The notes under the pieces are model-generated. The model searched no databases and had not been told where the DNA came from. It worked only from the letters and a program-made list of their open reading frames with translations. Of a stretch of 16,839 bases of DNA, positions 6,443 through 14,155 are shown piece after piece. Numbering within the stretch: position 1 is the stretch's first letter; every line of letters begins with the position of its first letter. Source of the DNA: Desulfurellaceae bacterium (lineage in GTDB: Bacteria; Campylobacterota_A; Desulfurellia; JAGGSF01); the NCBI GenBank assembly GCA_023128455.1, contig JAGMDW010000007.1, positions 1 to 16,839 on the forward strand, in the 5' to 3' direction. The position numbers were made by a program, and so were the translations under genes.

Positions 6443-7524
6443 TTTCTTTCCCTTTTGTATATACCTTTTCTTATGAATGTTGGTATATCCAATTTATCTT
6501 CAAATGTTTTTATAGGCACCTTTTTTTCTATGTTTTCAATATTTTTTGGTCTTAACCTGTAGACAGGTGTTTTCTTTCCTTCAAATCCTGTGGCAAGAAT
6601 GGTTACTCTTATCTTATCATTCATTGCGTTGTTTATAATTACGCCAAATTTGAAATTTACACTTTCACTGATCACATCTTCTATAATATTAGTTATTTCC
6701 CTTAGTTCATGCAATCCAAATGTTTCACTGGCAGTAATGTTCATCAAAATGCCCTTAGCTTCTCCAATATTTACATCATCCAATAGAGGGTTGGAAATAG
6801 CCGCTTCTGCGGCAATCCTTGCCCTATTTTCACCCGACGCCTCTCCTACACCCATCAGTGCTCTACCCTTTTCAGACATAACTGTTCTCACATCGGCGAA
6901 ATCTGGATTTACCAATCCGGGCATATTTACTAAATCAGTAACGCCTTGCACTGCTTGCCTCAAAACATCGTCCACCATTTTAAATGCTTCTAATAATGAG
7001 GTTTCTTTACCAGCAATTTCGAATAATTTCTGATTTGGAATAATAATAGTGCTGTCTACAATTTCTGTTATTTCTTCAATCCCCCGTTCAGCTACTTTTG
7101 CTCTTTGCCTTCCTTCAAATTCGAATGGTCTTGTTATTACCCCTACAGTTAGTATTCCATTGTCTTTGGCTAATTTGGCGATTACAGGGGATGCACCTGT
7201 GCCCGTGCCTCCACCCATACCGGCTGTTATAAACAGCATGTCTGCGCCTTCGATATTTTCCTTTAAGCTTTCTATGTCTTCTAAAGCTGCATTTCTTCCC
7301 ATTTCTGGATTAGACCCTGCGCCCAACCCGCGAGTAAGATTTTTTCCTATTTGCACCTTTGTAGGGGCAGTAGATACAGAAAGAACCTGTACATCTGTAT
7401 TTACGGCGATGAATTCTATATCTTTTAAATCTGCTTGTATCATATTGTTAATAGCATTACTGCCTCCCCCGCCTACGCCTATGCCTTTTATTACAGCACC
7501 TTTCTTTGTTTCTTCATCATTCAT
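6439..7524 (-). CDS. ftsZ: Cell division GTPase FtsZ
   Basis: FtsZ is the tubulin-like GTPase that polymerises into the Z ring at midcell. From the ATG at 7524 it has 361 residues. An in-frame ATG at 7545 lies inside ftsA with no good ribosome site, while 7524 has AAGGAGT eight bases upstream and overlaps the ftsA stop as TAATG, so I prefer 7524. Visible are GVGGGGSNAINNM (16-28), the tubulin signature GGGTGTG (104-110) and the T7 synergy loop NPDFADVRTVM (206-216). The short linker leads to the conserved C-terminal peptide LDIPTFIRKG (345-354), which binds FtsA and other tethers. The T7 loop has Pro207 where Val or Leu is common. The basic tail KRERK follows the peptide. It lies directly after ftsA, as in most dcw clusters. 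Confidence 0.97.
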   Translation of the reverse strand: MNDEETKKGAVIKGIGVGGGGSNAINNMIQADLKDIEFIAVNTDVQVLSVSTAPTKVQIGKNLTRGLGAGSNPEMGRNAALEDIESLKENIEGADMLFITAGMGGGTGTGASPVIAKLAKDNGILTVGVITRPFEFEGRQRAKVAERGIEEITEIVDSTIIIPNQKLFEIAGKETSLLEAFKMVDDVLRQAVQGVTDLVNMPGLVNPDFADVRTVMSEKGRALMGVGEASGENRARIAAEAAISNPLLDDVNIGEAKGILMNITASETFGLHELREITNIIEDVISESVNFKFGVIINNAMNDKIRVTILATGFEGKKTPVYRLRPKNIENIEKKVPIKTFEDKLDIPTFIRKGIYKRERK

Positions 7525-8774
7525 TAGAATGACTCCTTTAGCCAATTTTTCGCCTGGTTAAACATTCTGCTGACCCAATTTTTTATCCTTCCACTATCAT
7601 AGCCTTCCTCTTTATAATAAGTAGAACCATTTTCTTTTTCCAGTCCATTCATTGCTAGTCCTGCAGCAGTAGAATAAGAGGGATTGTCTATCGCTTCTTT
7701 AAGACCACTAATATTGTAAGGATTGCCGATTCTCACCGGCATAGCAAATATCTCTTCAGCTATTTCAGAAAGACCTATAAGTTGAGAAGATCCTCCTGTA
7801 ATTACCAACCCTGCCCCCAAAGTGTGCCTTTCTGTCTTCTTTAACTCTTCTTTAATCATCAAGCATATTTCTTCCACCCGCGCTTCCACAATTTCCGTTA
7901 ATAGATGCTGAGAAACAGAGTGCGAACTGTCTTTCCCTATATTCTGTATTTCTATTTCTTTTTCTTCTTCTATAAGTGATGGATAAGCACATCCATGCCT
8001 AAGTTTGATGTGTTCGGCGTTTTTCAGTGAAGTTCTTAATCCCAAAGCTATATCATTTGTTATATATGCACCGCCTATATTTAATGAAGAAGCATATCTT
8101 ATACTACCGTTATTAAATATTGCAATATTTGTTGTTTTACCACCTATATCCATTAAGGCAACCCCTAATTCTATTTCTTCTGGATAAAGAACAGCCCTAC
8201 TGGATGCAATGGGTTCTAAGATAATATCTTTTACTTTTAAGTCGCTTTCTTGGCAGCTTTTTATTATGTTTTGGACACATACCGTTAGTCCTGTAATTAT
8301 ATATACCTTTGCTTCTAATCGCATGCCCATTATACCCAAAGGATCCTTTATCCCTTCTTGGCCATCTACAATAAACTCCTGTGGTATTATGTGAAGAATA
8401 TACCTTTCGGGAGAGGTAATTACTGTCTTTGCTCCGTCCATCACTCTCTTCACATCGGATACGGATATCTCTTTGTTTTTAACCGCTACCACACTGCTGC
8501 TACTTAGCGTTTTGATGTGATCGCCCGAAATACCTACATAGACCTCGTTTATTCTGTTGCCGGACATCCTTTCTGCTTGATGCACCGCACCTTTAATGGA
8601 TGCTACCATTTGATCCATGTTTACCACTACTCCGTTTTTTAGAGCTTGTGATTCCTTTTTGCCGATGCCAATGACCTTTAAACTTCCTTCTTTTGTTTGT
8701 TCTCCTACAACAGCGCATGCCTTTGTCGTGCCAATATCCAGCCCTACTACAAATTTATCTGTTTTCTTTGCCAT
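7524..8774 (-). CDS. ftsA: Cell division protein FtsA (actin-like)
   Basis: FtsA is the actin-family ATPase that tethers FtsZ to the inner membrane and helps recruit later divisome proteins. It has 416 residues. The phosphate-1 motif is GLDIGTTKACAVVGE (11-25), the SHS2/1C domain covers roughly 85-165, phosphate-2 is MDIGGKTTNIAIF (208-220), and the adenosine motif is ITGGSSQLIG (325-334). The last 20 or so residues, NWVSRMFNQAKNWLKESF, form the amphipathic membrane-targeting helix typical of FtsA, so the protein is complete. The ATG at 8774 has GGAG a few bases upstream and lies 20 bases inside the end of ftsQ. The stop shares one base with the ftsZ start. Confidence 0.97.
   Translation of the reverse strand: MAKKTDKFVVGLDIGTTKACAVVGEQTKEGSLKVIGIGKKESQALKNGVVVNMDQMVASIKGAVHQAERMSGNRINEVYVGISGDHIKTLSSSSVVAVKNKEISVSDVKRVMDGAKTVITSPERYILHIIPQEFIVDGQEGIKDPLGIMGMRLEAKVYIITGLTVCVQNIIKSCQESDLKVKDIILEPIASSRAVLYPEEIELGVALMDIGGKTTNIAIFNNGSIRYASSLNIGGAYITNDIALGLRTSLKNAEHIKLRHGCAYPSLIEEEKEIEIQNIGKDSSHSVSQHLLTEIVEARVEEICLMIKEELKKTERHTLGAGLVITGGSSQLIGLSEIAEEIFAMPVRIGNPYNISGLKEAIDNPSYSTAAGLAMNGLEKENGSTYYKEEGYDSGRIKNWVSRMFNQAKNWLKESF
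7532..7538 (-). promoter_or_regulatory. Ribosome binding site of ftsZ
   Basis: AAGGAGT lies inside the last codons of ftsA, about eight bases before the ftsZ ATG at 7524. It is among the best Shine-Dalgarno matches in the operon. It selects this start over the ATG at 7545 and fits FtsZ needing to be made in large amounts. Confidence 0.75.
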
Positions 8775-9519
8775 GTCTTCTCCACTTTATTACTACCACT
8801 TTCTTATAGCAAGCATTCACTAAATAAATATCGTTTTTCTTTGTTATTAAATCACTCCATATTTTGTTTAAGTTGTCAACATATCTCTTGTTGCAATGGG
8901 AAGGATCAAAAGCGATATCTATACCACATTTCATGTTTACAACCATGTAATGATCAGAAAGGAGTTTCACATAATTTATGTTTCCCAACTTGTTTTCTAT
9001 GTACTTGCATTGTTCATATATGCTTTTGTACATTCTACTGTTTATATTATTAACCATTTGTTTAACAATTAGTAACCTGGATATATCTATAGGTAATGAC
9101 GAACGATAAAGATCTATTATATTGCCATTTCTATCCAGGAGATAATGTTTGTTTTTTATCTCTGATATGATACATGGTTTTTTCTCTTCTATATCGATAA
9201 CAAGGGTATGGGGAAAAATTTTTGTAATCCTTACCTTCTCTACCCATTTTTTTCTACTTAATTTGTTGTATATTTCGTCTTTGTTTACTTTAAGCAATGA
9301 GGCGTTTATACTCAAGTCATTGAAAAGTTCATCTTTGGACAAAACCCTAACTCCTTTTACATACACATGAGTAACTTTTAAAATATCAGGAAGTTTCTTC
9401 AATGCTACATCAACTGCTATTAGTGTAACTATTAAGATTATAAAAATCAATATTAAAATTATTACTTTTAAAAAGGGTTTTTGTCTTCTTTTTTTCGGTA
9501 AATCTTTATAGTCTTTCAT
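8755..9519 (-). CDS. ftsQ: Cell division protein FtsQ
   Basis: FtsQ is a bitopic inner-membrane divisome protein that links cytoplasmic ring proteins with FtsB/FtsL and the septal synthesis enzymes. The 254-residue protein has a short basic cytoplasmic tail (KKRRQK, 9-14) and one membrane span at about 17-37. A POTRA domain covers about 48-115, and a beta-rich FtsQ domain follows, including HYLLDRNGNIID (125-136). The sequence is divergent, as usual for FtsQ, so the call rests on this layout plus its position between ddl and ftsA. The ATG at 9519 overlaps the end of ddl by 14 bases and no good ribosome site is visible, which suggests coupled translation. Confidence 0.92.
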   Translation of the reverse strand: MKDYKDLPKKRRQKPFLKVIILILIFIILIVTLIAVDVALKKLPDILKVTHVYVKGVRVLSKDELFNDLSINASLLKVNKDEIYNKLSRKKWVEKVRITKIFPHTLVIDIEEKKPCIISEIKNKHYLLDRNGNIIDLYRSSLPIDISRLLIVKQMVNNINSRMYKSIYEQCKYIENKLGNINYVKLLSDHYMVVNMKCGIDIAFDPSHCNKRYVDNLNKIWSDLITKKNDIYLVNACYKKVVVIKWRRHGKENR

Positions 9520-10396
9520 TTACGCTTTGTAGAATAACTTGAGTCATATCTTCAAAGCTGTATCCTTTTACATCGGCTGCTTTGGGAAACAAGCTGGTTT
9601 CTGTCATACCTGGTATAGTATTTACTTCTAATATATAAGGGATATTCCCTTCACTCAACATCATGTCTATACGGGCTATACCTCTGCAATTCAGTATCTT
9701 GTAGATTTTAAGAGCAATGTTTTCACATAGCTTTTTTATTATTTCTGGTAACGCTGCAGGAATGATGTATTCTGTAGAGCCTAATGTATATTTGTTGTGA
9801 TAATTATAAAAGCCGTGATGTGGTTTTATCTCTATAATGGGTAAAATTTCACCATTGAGTATGCTTACAGTTAGTTCCTTTCCGAAAATAGCCTGCTCAA
9901 TGAGTAAAGTTTCGTACCTATTTAATAATTTATTTATGGTTTGTTGTAGCTCTTTTTTATTATATACAAAACATACATCAGCACTCGAACCTTCTTCTCG
10001 CGGCTTTATGACCGCAGGAAAACAATTCCATGAATAATCACCTTTTTCTTCTATAAGGGCGAATTTTGTTATGGGTATATTATAATGTGAAAGAAGAATC
10101 TTTGTTAAAAATTTATCCATAGCTAACATGCTTGCTTTTTTGCCAGATCCTGTATAGGGAATAGAAAACATATCTAAAGCTGCCTGCAGAGTTCCATTTT
10201 CTCCATCCCCACCATGAAGGGCAATAAAAACAGCATCAACTTTACTTTCTATAATTTTTTCCAAGCATCTCTCTGCGCAGTCAATTTTGCAAACATCATA
10301 TCCTTTTTTAGAGAGTGCATTGCAAACAGCTTTCCCTGTACGGAGAGATACCTCTCTTTCATTTGTTTTCCCACCACATACCACTGCTATTTTCAT
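9506..10396 (-). CDS. ddl: D-alanine--D-alanine ligase
   Basis: Ddl is an ATP-grasp enzyme that joins two D-alanines to make the dipeptide used by MurF in the peptidoglycan stem. It has 296 residues, the short type close to DdlB. Landmarks are GGKTNEREVSL (8-18) with Glu13, ALHGGDGENGTLQ (59-71), and DKFLTKILL (94-102). KPREEGSSADV (131-141), FYNYHNKYT (196-204) with the dipeptide-type Tyr, RIDMM (242-246) and LEVNTIPGMTETSLFPKAA (256-274) with the metal ligands Glu257 and Asn259 follow. The Tyr of the FYNY loop argues for a dipeptide rather than a depsipeptide (VanA-type) ligase. ATG at 10396 overlaps the murB stop as ATGA, with AAGGAG about eleven bases upstream. Confidence 0.96.
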   Translation of the reverse strand: MKIAVVCGGKTNEREVSLRTGKAVCNALSKKGYDVCKIDCAERCLEKIIESKVDAVFIALHGGDGENGTLQAALDMFSIPYTGSGKKASMLAMDKFLTKILLSHYNIPITKFALIEEKGDYSWNCFPAVIKPREEGSSADVCFVYNKKELQQTINKLLNRYETLLIEQAIFGKELTVSILNGEILPIIEIKPHHGFYNYHNKYTLGSTEYIIPAALPEIIKKLCENIALKIYKILNCRGIARIDMMLSEGNIPYILEVNTIPGMTETSLFPKAADVKGYSFEDMTQVILQSVNERL

Positions 10397-11271
10397 ACGA
10401 TGATTATCTCCTTTTTTAGGGAAATACCAAATTTTTCATAAACAGCTTTTTTTGCAAGTTCTATTAGTTTCATAACATCTTCGAATGTTGCTTTGCCGCG
10501 ATTGATAAAGATGTTAGCGTGTTTCAAAGACACCTGTGCATCACCGATCATATAACCTTTTAATCCTGCTTTTTCAATTAACAATCCAGCAGGTGCATTT
10601 TTCGGGTTTTTAAAGATACAGCCTGCTGAAGGTTCCTGCGGTATGCTATTTTTTCTCCTGTTTAAAAGGGAATCTACTCTCGCTACAATCTTTTCTCTTT
10701 TGCCTTTTGCAAAATTTTTAAGGTGTATCTCGTATATTATTGCTTCTTTATGTATATCAATATGTCTATAAGTGGGATGTAAATCTTCTCTGTTAAGATA
10801 GTGCTCTTTATCTCTATCATATATCTTTACGCCCTGCAAAAAATCGGCAATACAGCTTCCGAAAGCACCACCATTCATGAATGTTATACCAGCCATCGTG
10901 CCGGGGATGCCTGCCAAAAATTCTAATCCTTGAACCTCATTTTTTATACACCATTTCAAGAGTTCCCTGGTTGTAGTTGCTCCTCCGACCACAATTTTAT
11001 CACCTTCTATAAAGGTATAAGAAAAACTCTTTCCTAATTTCGCAAAGATGTATTTTTCAATGTTGTTTGAGAAAAGCAACTTACTACCATTGCCAATATA
11101 GAATATTTTCTGTTTTGAACTGTATAATCTTTCAAAATCCTGAAGGGTTTCTAACCATATTAAATTACCATTGCCACCAATGTTTATTGTGGTAAAAGAA
11201 GATAAGCTGATGTTTTCTTCTATTTTCACTATTGTTTTAGTTTGTAGAGAAGATCGATTCCCGTTTTCCAT
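10393..11271 (-). CDS. murB: UDP-N-acetylenolpyruvoylglucosamine reductase
   Basis: MurB is an FAD enzyme that uses NADPH to reduce UDP-GlcNAc-enolpyruvate to UDP-MurNAc. At 292 residues and with a short YR loop it fits the type II form. It shows the FAD-binding blocks IGNGSKLL (59-66) and GIPGTMAGITFMNGGAFG (121-138), then Tyr168-Arg169, SAGCIFKNP (215-223), GDAQVSLKHANIFIN (243-257) and the C-terminal Glu288. The position matching E. coli's proton donor Ser229 is Cys218 here (codon TGT at 10618-10620). ATG at 11271 has a GGAG site five bases upstream and overlaps murC by 43 bases. A GTG at 11229 that overlaps the murC stop as TAGTG lacks a ribosome site, so I kept the ATG. Confidence 0.96.
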   Translation of the reverse strand: MENGNRSSLQTKTIVKIEENISLSSFTTINIGGNGNLIWLETLQDFERLYSSKQKIFYIGNGSKLLFSNNIEKYIFAKLGKSFSYTFIEGDKIVVGGATTTRELLKWCIKNEVQGLEFLAGIPGTMAGITFMNGGAFGSCIADFLQGVKIYDRDKEHYLNREDLHPTYRHIDIHKEAIIYEIHLKNFAKGKREKIVARVDSLLNRRKNSIPQEPSAGCIFKNPKNAPAGLLIEKAGLKGYMIGDAQVSLKHANIFINRGKATFEDVMKLIELAKKAVYEKFGISLKKEIIIV

Positions 11272-12596
11272 ATGTCTCCAGCCCCCAATGTGATTACCAC
11301 ATCCCCTTCTTTTAACTCTTGCATTACCGTGTTTATCAATCCATTATCTTTTCTTACATAAGTACAATCTCTGTATTTGTTAATTGCTTTTCCTAATTCT
11401 GCTGCAGTTATACCATCAATGGGTTTTTCGCCTGCCGAATAGATATCTGTTATAAAAACCTTGTTTGCTTTTTCAAAAGCAGTTGTAAATTTGCCAAACA
11501 ATCCTTTTACTCTTGTATATCTGTGTGGCTGAAAAAGAGCGACAATACGACTGTTGTTTATTTCACTTGCCGCACTTAGTGTTGCCTTTATCTCTTCGGG
11601 ATGATGAGCATAATCATCTACTATCGTTATACCCTTTTCTCTACCCACTATAGTAAATCTTCTCTCTACTCCTTTAAAAGATTCCAATGATCTTTTGATT
11701 ATTCTTGTGTCTATACCTAAAGAATGTGCAATGAAGATTGCGGGCAAGGCGTTGGAAATATTATGGATACCTGGTATATTTAGTGTAAATGTACCTAAAC
11801 TTTTATCCTTGATATATACATCAAAGATATGACCAGGATTTTTTGTATATATGTTTTTTACACATATATCTCCATTAGTTAAAGAGTACTTGAATACATT
11901 GCATCTTGCTTCTTTACTTGTCGAAAGCGCCAACGGATTGTCAGCGTTGACTATTAAATAGCCACTTTCCTGAGTATTATTTATGAAGGATAAAAATGCT
12001 TTTTGCTCATTTTCCATAGTTTTGTAAAAATTCAAATGATCATCATCAATATTGGTAATAACACTTATAAATGGATGAAGTTTTGTGAAGCCACAATCAC
12101 TCTCATCTGCTTCTGTTATCATCCACTCACTCTTTCCTATATAAGCATTACTATTTGTGTTGAACATTTTTCCACCTATCATTGTCGTAATATCGTAGTC
12201 CGCACTTTTCATAATGTAAGCAAGGATTGCTGTAGCGGTAGTTTTTCCATGAGAACCAGAGATGGCAATGCCTTTCTTGTTGTTGAAGATGAGAGATAAG
12301 AAATTTGCTCTTTTTAATGTAGGAATATTTAACTCCCCTGCCCTCTTTAATTCCACATTGTCAGGTGGAATAGCAGAGGAATATACAATCAATTGGATGT
12401 CTTTATTTATATTATTTGAACAATGTCCTATGTTAATACTTGTTCCCGTTTTTCTTAAATCCTGTATATATCCATTTTCCATAATATCTGATCCAGAAAC
12501 CCTACAATCTCTGTTTTGAACTATTCTTGCTAAGCTGCTCATTCCTACTCCGCCAATACCTATAAAGTATATATTTTTTATATTTTTAATTTCCAT
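11229..12596 (-). CDS. murC: UDP-N-acetylmuramate--L-alanine ligase
   Basis: MurC adds L-alanine, the first residue of the stem peptide, to UDP-MurNAc using ATP in the cytoplasm. The 455-residue protein has the three Mur ligase domains. The N-terminal nucleotide-sugar domain has YFIGIGGVGMSSLA (10-23), the central ATPase domain has the P-loop GSHGKTT (114-120), EADESDCGF (162-170) and TNIDDDHLNFY (181-191), and the C-terminal domain has DDYAHHPEEI (327-336). FQPHRYTR (355-362) is also typical of MurC and separates it from MurD, MurE and MurF. ATG at 12596 lies 11 bases inside the end of trpC and has an AAGGGA-like site. murD, ftsW and murG, which usually come before it, are missing from this locus. 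Confidence 0.97.
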   Translation of the reverse strand: MEIKNIKNIYFIGIGGVGMSSLARIVQNRDCRVSGSDIMENGYIQDLRKTGTSINIGHCSNNINKDIQLIVYSSAIPPDNVELKRAGELNIPTLKRANFLSLIFNNKKGIAISGSHGKTTATAILAYIMKSADYDITTMIGGKMFNTNSNAYIGKSEWMITEADESDCGFTKLHPFISVITNIDDDHLNFYKTMENEQKAFLSFINNTQESGYLIVNADNPLALSTSKEARCNVFKYSLTNGDICVKNIYTKNPGHIFDVYIKDKSLGTFTLNIPGIHNISNALPAIFIAHSLGIDTRIIKRSLESFKGVERRFTIVGREKGITIVDDYAHHPEEIKATLSAASEINNSRIVALFQPHRYTRVKGLFGKFTTAFEKANKVFITDIYSAGEKPIDGITAAELGKAINKYRDCTYVRKDNGLINTVMQELKEGDVVITLGAGDIWKTGIDLLYKLKQ

Positions 12597-13380
12597 AGAT
12601 AAGTCCCTTTAACCTTTCACTTATCGTTTTTTCACCAGGCTCCATAAGATATTCACCAACCAGGAAACAATTGATGCCCGCTGTCTGCTTCAAATATTCA
12701 ATGTCTTTTCTGTCCTTTATACCACTTTCCGCTACTATTATTCTATCGGAGGGAATTTTTGAGGCGAGCCTTACACTATTCTCTATATCTACTCCCAATG
12801 TTTGTAAATTTCTGTTGTTTATTCCTATAATTTTTGCATCTGTAGATAGGATTTTTTCCAAATCTTCTTCATCATAAGCTTCACACAGAGCGGACATATC
12901 AAAGTGATGTAGTATGACCAGAAATTTGCTCAATTCTTCCTGCGTAAGTATCTTGGCGATGAGCAAGACACAATCTGCTTCATAACTGCAAGATTCATAG
13001 ATCTGGTATTCATCAAAAATAAAATCTTTCCGCAAAATTGGTATATCTACACTTCTCTTTACCATAGTCATTTCCTCTATATCACCACCAAAAAAATGAT
13101 GGTCTGTGAGGACAGATATAGCACTTGCTCCACCCTTTTCATACTCTATGGCTATATCCATTGGGTCTATATTCTCATTTATATAGCCTCTTGAGGGGGA
13201 TTTTCTTTTTATCTCAGCGATGACATTGATTCGTTCCTTCCCCTTTAATAATCCTACCATGTCTTTAGCTTTAGGTTGATCGGAGAGTAAACTTAATCCC
13301 TTTATTATTATATCAAGTGAAATTTCTTTTTTTCTTTTCTCTAATTCTTTCTTTTTATAATTGATGATTTCTTCTAACAT
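12586..13380 (-). CDS. trpC: Indole-3-glycerol-phosphate synthase
   Basis: TrpC is a TIM-barrel enzyme that closes the indole ring from CdRP, the fourth step of tryptophan synthesis. The 264-residue length is that of the stand-alone enzyme; there is no fused TrpF domain. Landmarks are VIAEIKRKSPSRG (53-65) with Glu56 and Lys58, SVLTDHHFFGG (89-99), and ILRKDFIFDEYQI (115-127) with Lys118. CEAYDEEDL (166-174), IGINNRNLQTLGVD (185-198), VAESGI (216-221) and FLVGEYLM (239-246) complete the active-site loops. All expected catalytic residues are present. ATG at 13380 has a strong GGAGG site, overlaps lgt by 26 bases, and the end overlaps murC by 11. No other trp gene is in the window. Confidence 0.96.
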   Translation of the reverse strand: MLEEIINYKKKELEKRKKEISLDIIIKGLSLLSDQPKAKDMVGLLKGKERINVIAEIKRKSPSRGYINENIDPMDIAIEYEKGGASAISVLTDHHFFGGDIEEMTMVKRSVDIPILRKDFIFDEYQIYESCSYEADCVLLIAKILTQEELSKFLVILHHFDMSALCEAYDEEDLEKILSTDAKIIGINNRNLQTLGVDIENSVRLASKIPSDRIIVAESGIKDRKDIEYLKQTAGINCFLVGEYLMEPGEKTISERLKGLIYGN

Positions 13381-14155
13381 TCTTCCTCCACACAGAAATT
13401 ATGGCAACGACACCGATCACAAACATAAGAGCTGAAAGTATTTGACCCACAGTAAAAAAAGCAAACACAAGCCCCATTTGTGGGTCTGGTTTTCTGGTAA
13501 ATTCAATCATAAACCTAAAAAAACCATACAATATTATAAATAACCAAAATAAAGCACCTTTAATATTCAGCAGTTTATTCCTTGATAAATCTAAAATCAA
13601 GAATATTACTATGCCTTCGAAAAAGGCTTCATACAGTTGTGAGGGATGGCGTAGGGTTGGGTCTACTTGAGGAAATACCATGCCCCAGGGGAGATTGGTA
13701 GCGCGGCCACAAAGCTCACCATTGATGAAATTAGCTATTCTTCCTAAGAATAATCCAATAGGGATAATAAGCACTATTCTATCTGCTATGTTATAAGCAT
13801 TAATCTTTTTATAAGAGCAAAAGATAAGACCCATGATAATAAAACCTATTAATCCTCCATGAAAAGACATTCCTCCTTCCCATATAAACAGCATATGCAA
13901 AGGATGAGAGATATAATAATTAAAATTGTATATCAATATGTATCCTATTCTACCTCCACCCACTACTCCTATTATGCTGTATAAAAAAAGTGTGTCTACA
14001 TCTTTTATCAATAGGGGGATTTTGCTTTTTTTTGCTAATATATAGATATAAATATAGCCTATAGCAAAACTGACAACATATGCAAGCCCATACCATTTGA
14101 TAGAGAATGGACCTAAGCAAACGATGGTAGGATTTATGTTAGGATAGGGTATCAT
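13355..14155 (-). CDS. lgt: Prolipoprotein diacylglyceryl transferase
   Basis: Lgt is an inner-membrane enzyme that moves diacylglyceryl from phosphatidylglycerol to the lipobox cysteine of prolipoproteins, the first step of lipoprotein maturation. The 266-residue protein has about seven hydrophobic spans and the family blocks in order. These are the N-terminal IKWYGLAYVVSF (19-30), SFHGG (97-101) with the conserved His99, the Lgt signature GRIANFINGELCGR (138-151) with Arg139 and Asn142, and HPSQLYEA (170-177). RFMIEF (214-219) precedes the final spans. The ATG at 14155 overlaps the SPOR-domain gene's stop as ATGA and has only a weak AAGAA-type site. Confidence 0.97.
   Translation of the reverse strand: MIPYPNINPTIVCLGPFSIKWYGLAYVVSFAIGYIYIYILAKKSKIPLLIKDVDTLFLYSIIGVVGGGRIGYILIYNFNYYISHPLHMLFIWEGGMSFHGGLIGFIIMGLIFCSYKKINAYNIADRIVLIIPIGLFLGRIANFINGELCGRATNLPWGMVFPQVDPTLRHPSQLYEAFFEGIVIFLILDLSRNKLLNIKGALFWLFIILYGFFRFMIEFTRKPDPQMGLVFAFFTVGQILSALMFVIGVVAIISVWRKNVRRNHQL

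Noticed and set aside
7525..7545. FtsZ start at the ATG at 7545
   Set aside because: There is no ribosome site for it, while the ATG at 7524 has AAGGAGT at good spacing and forms TAATG with the ftsA stop.
6590..7561. Two long plus-strand open frames opposite ftsZ
   Set aside because: The translations are Ser/Pro/Ile-rich mirror images of ftsZ codons, with no recognisable domain. ftsZ itself is unambiguous.
8874..8879. TTGACA on the minus strand inside ftsQ as an internal promoter for ftsA-ftsZ
   Set aside because: No acceptable -10 hexamer lies 16 to 18 bases downstream (AGTGAT at 17), so it is not supported as a promoter by sequence alone.
11227..11229. GTG start for murB overlapping the murC stop as TAGTG
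   Set aside because: No ribosome site precedes it, whereas the ATG at 11271 has GGAG five bases upstream.
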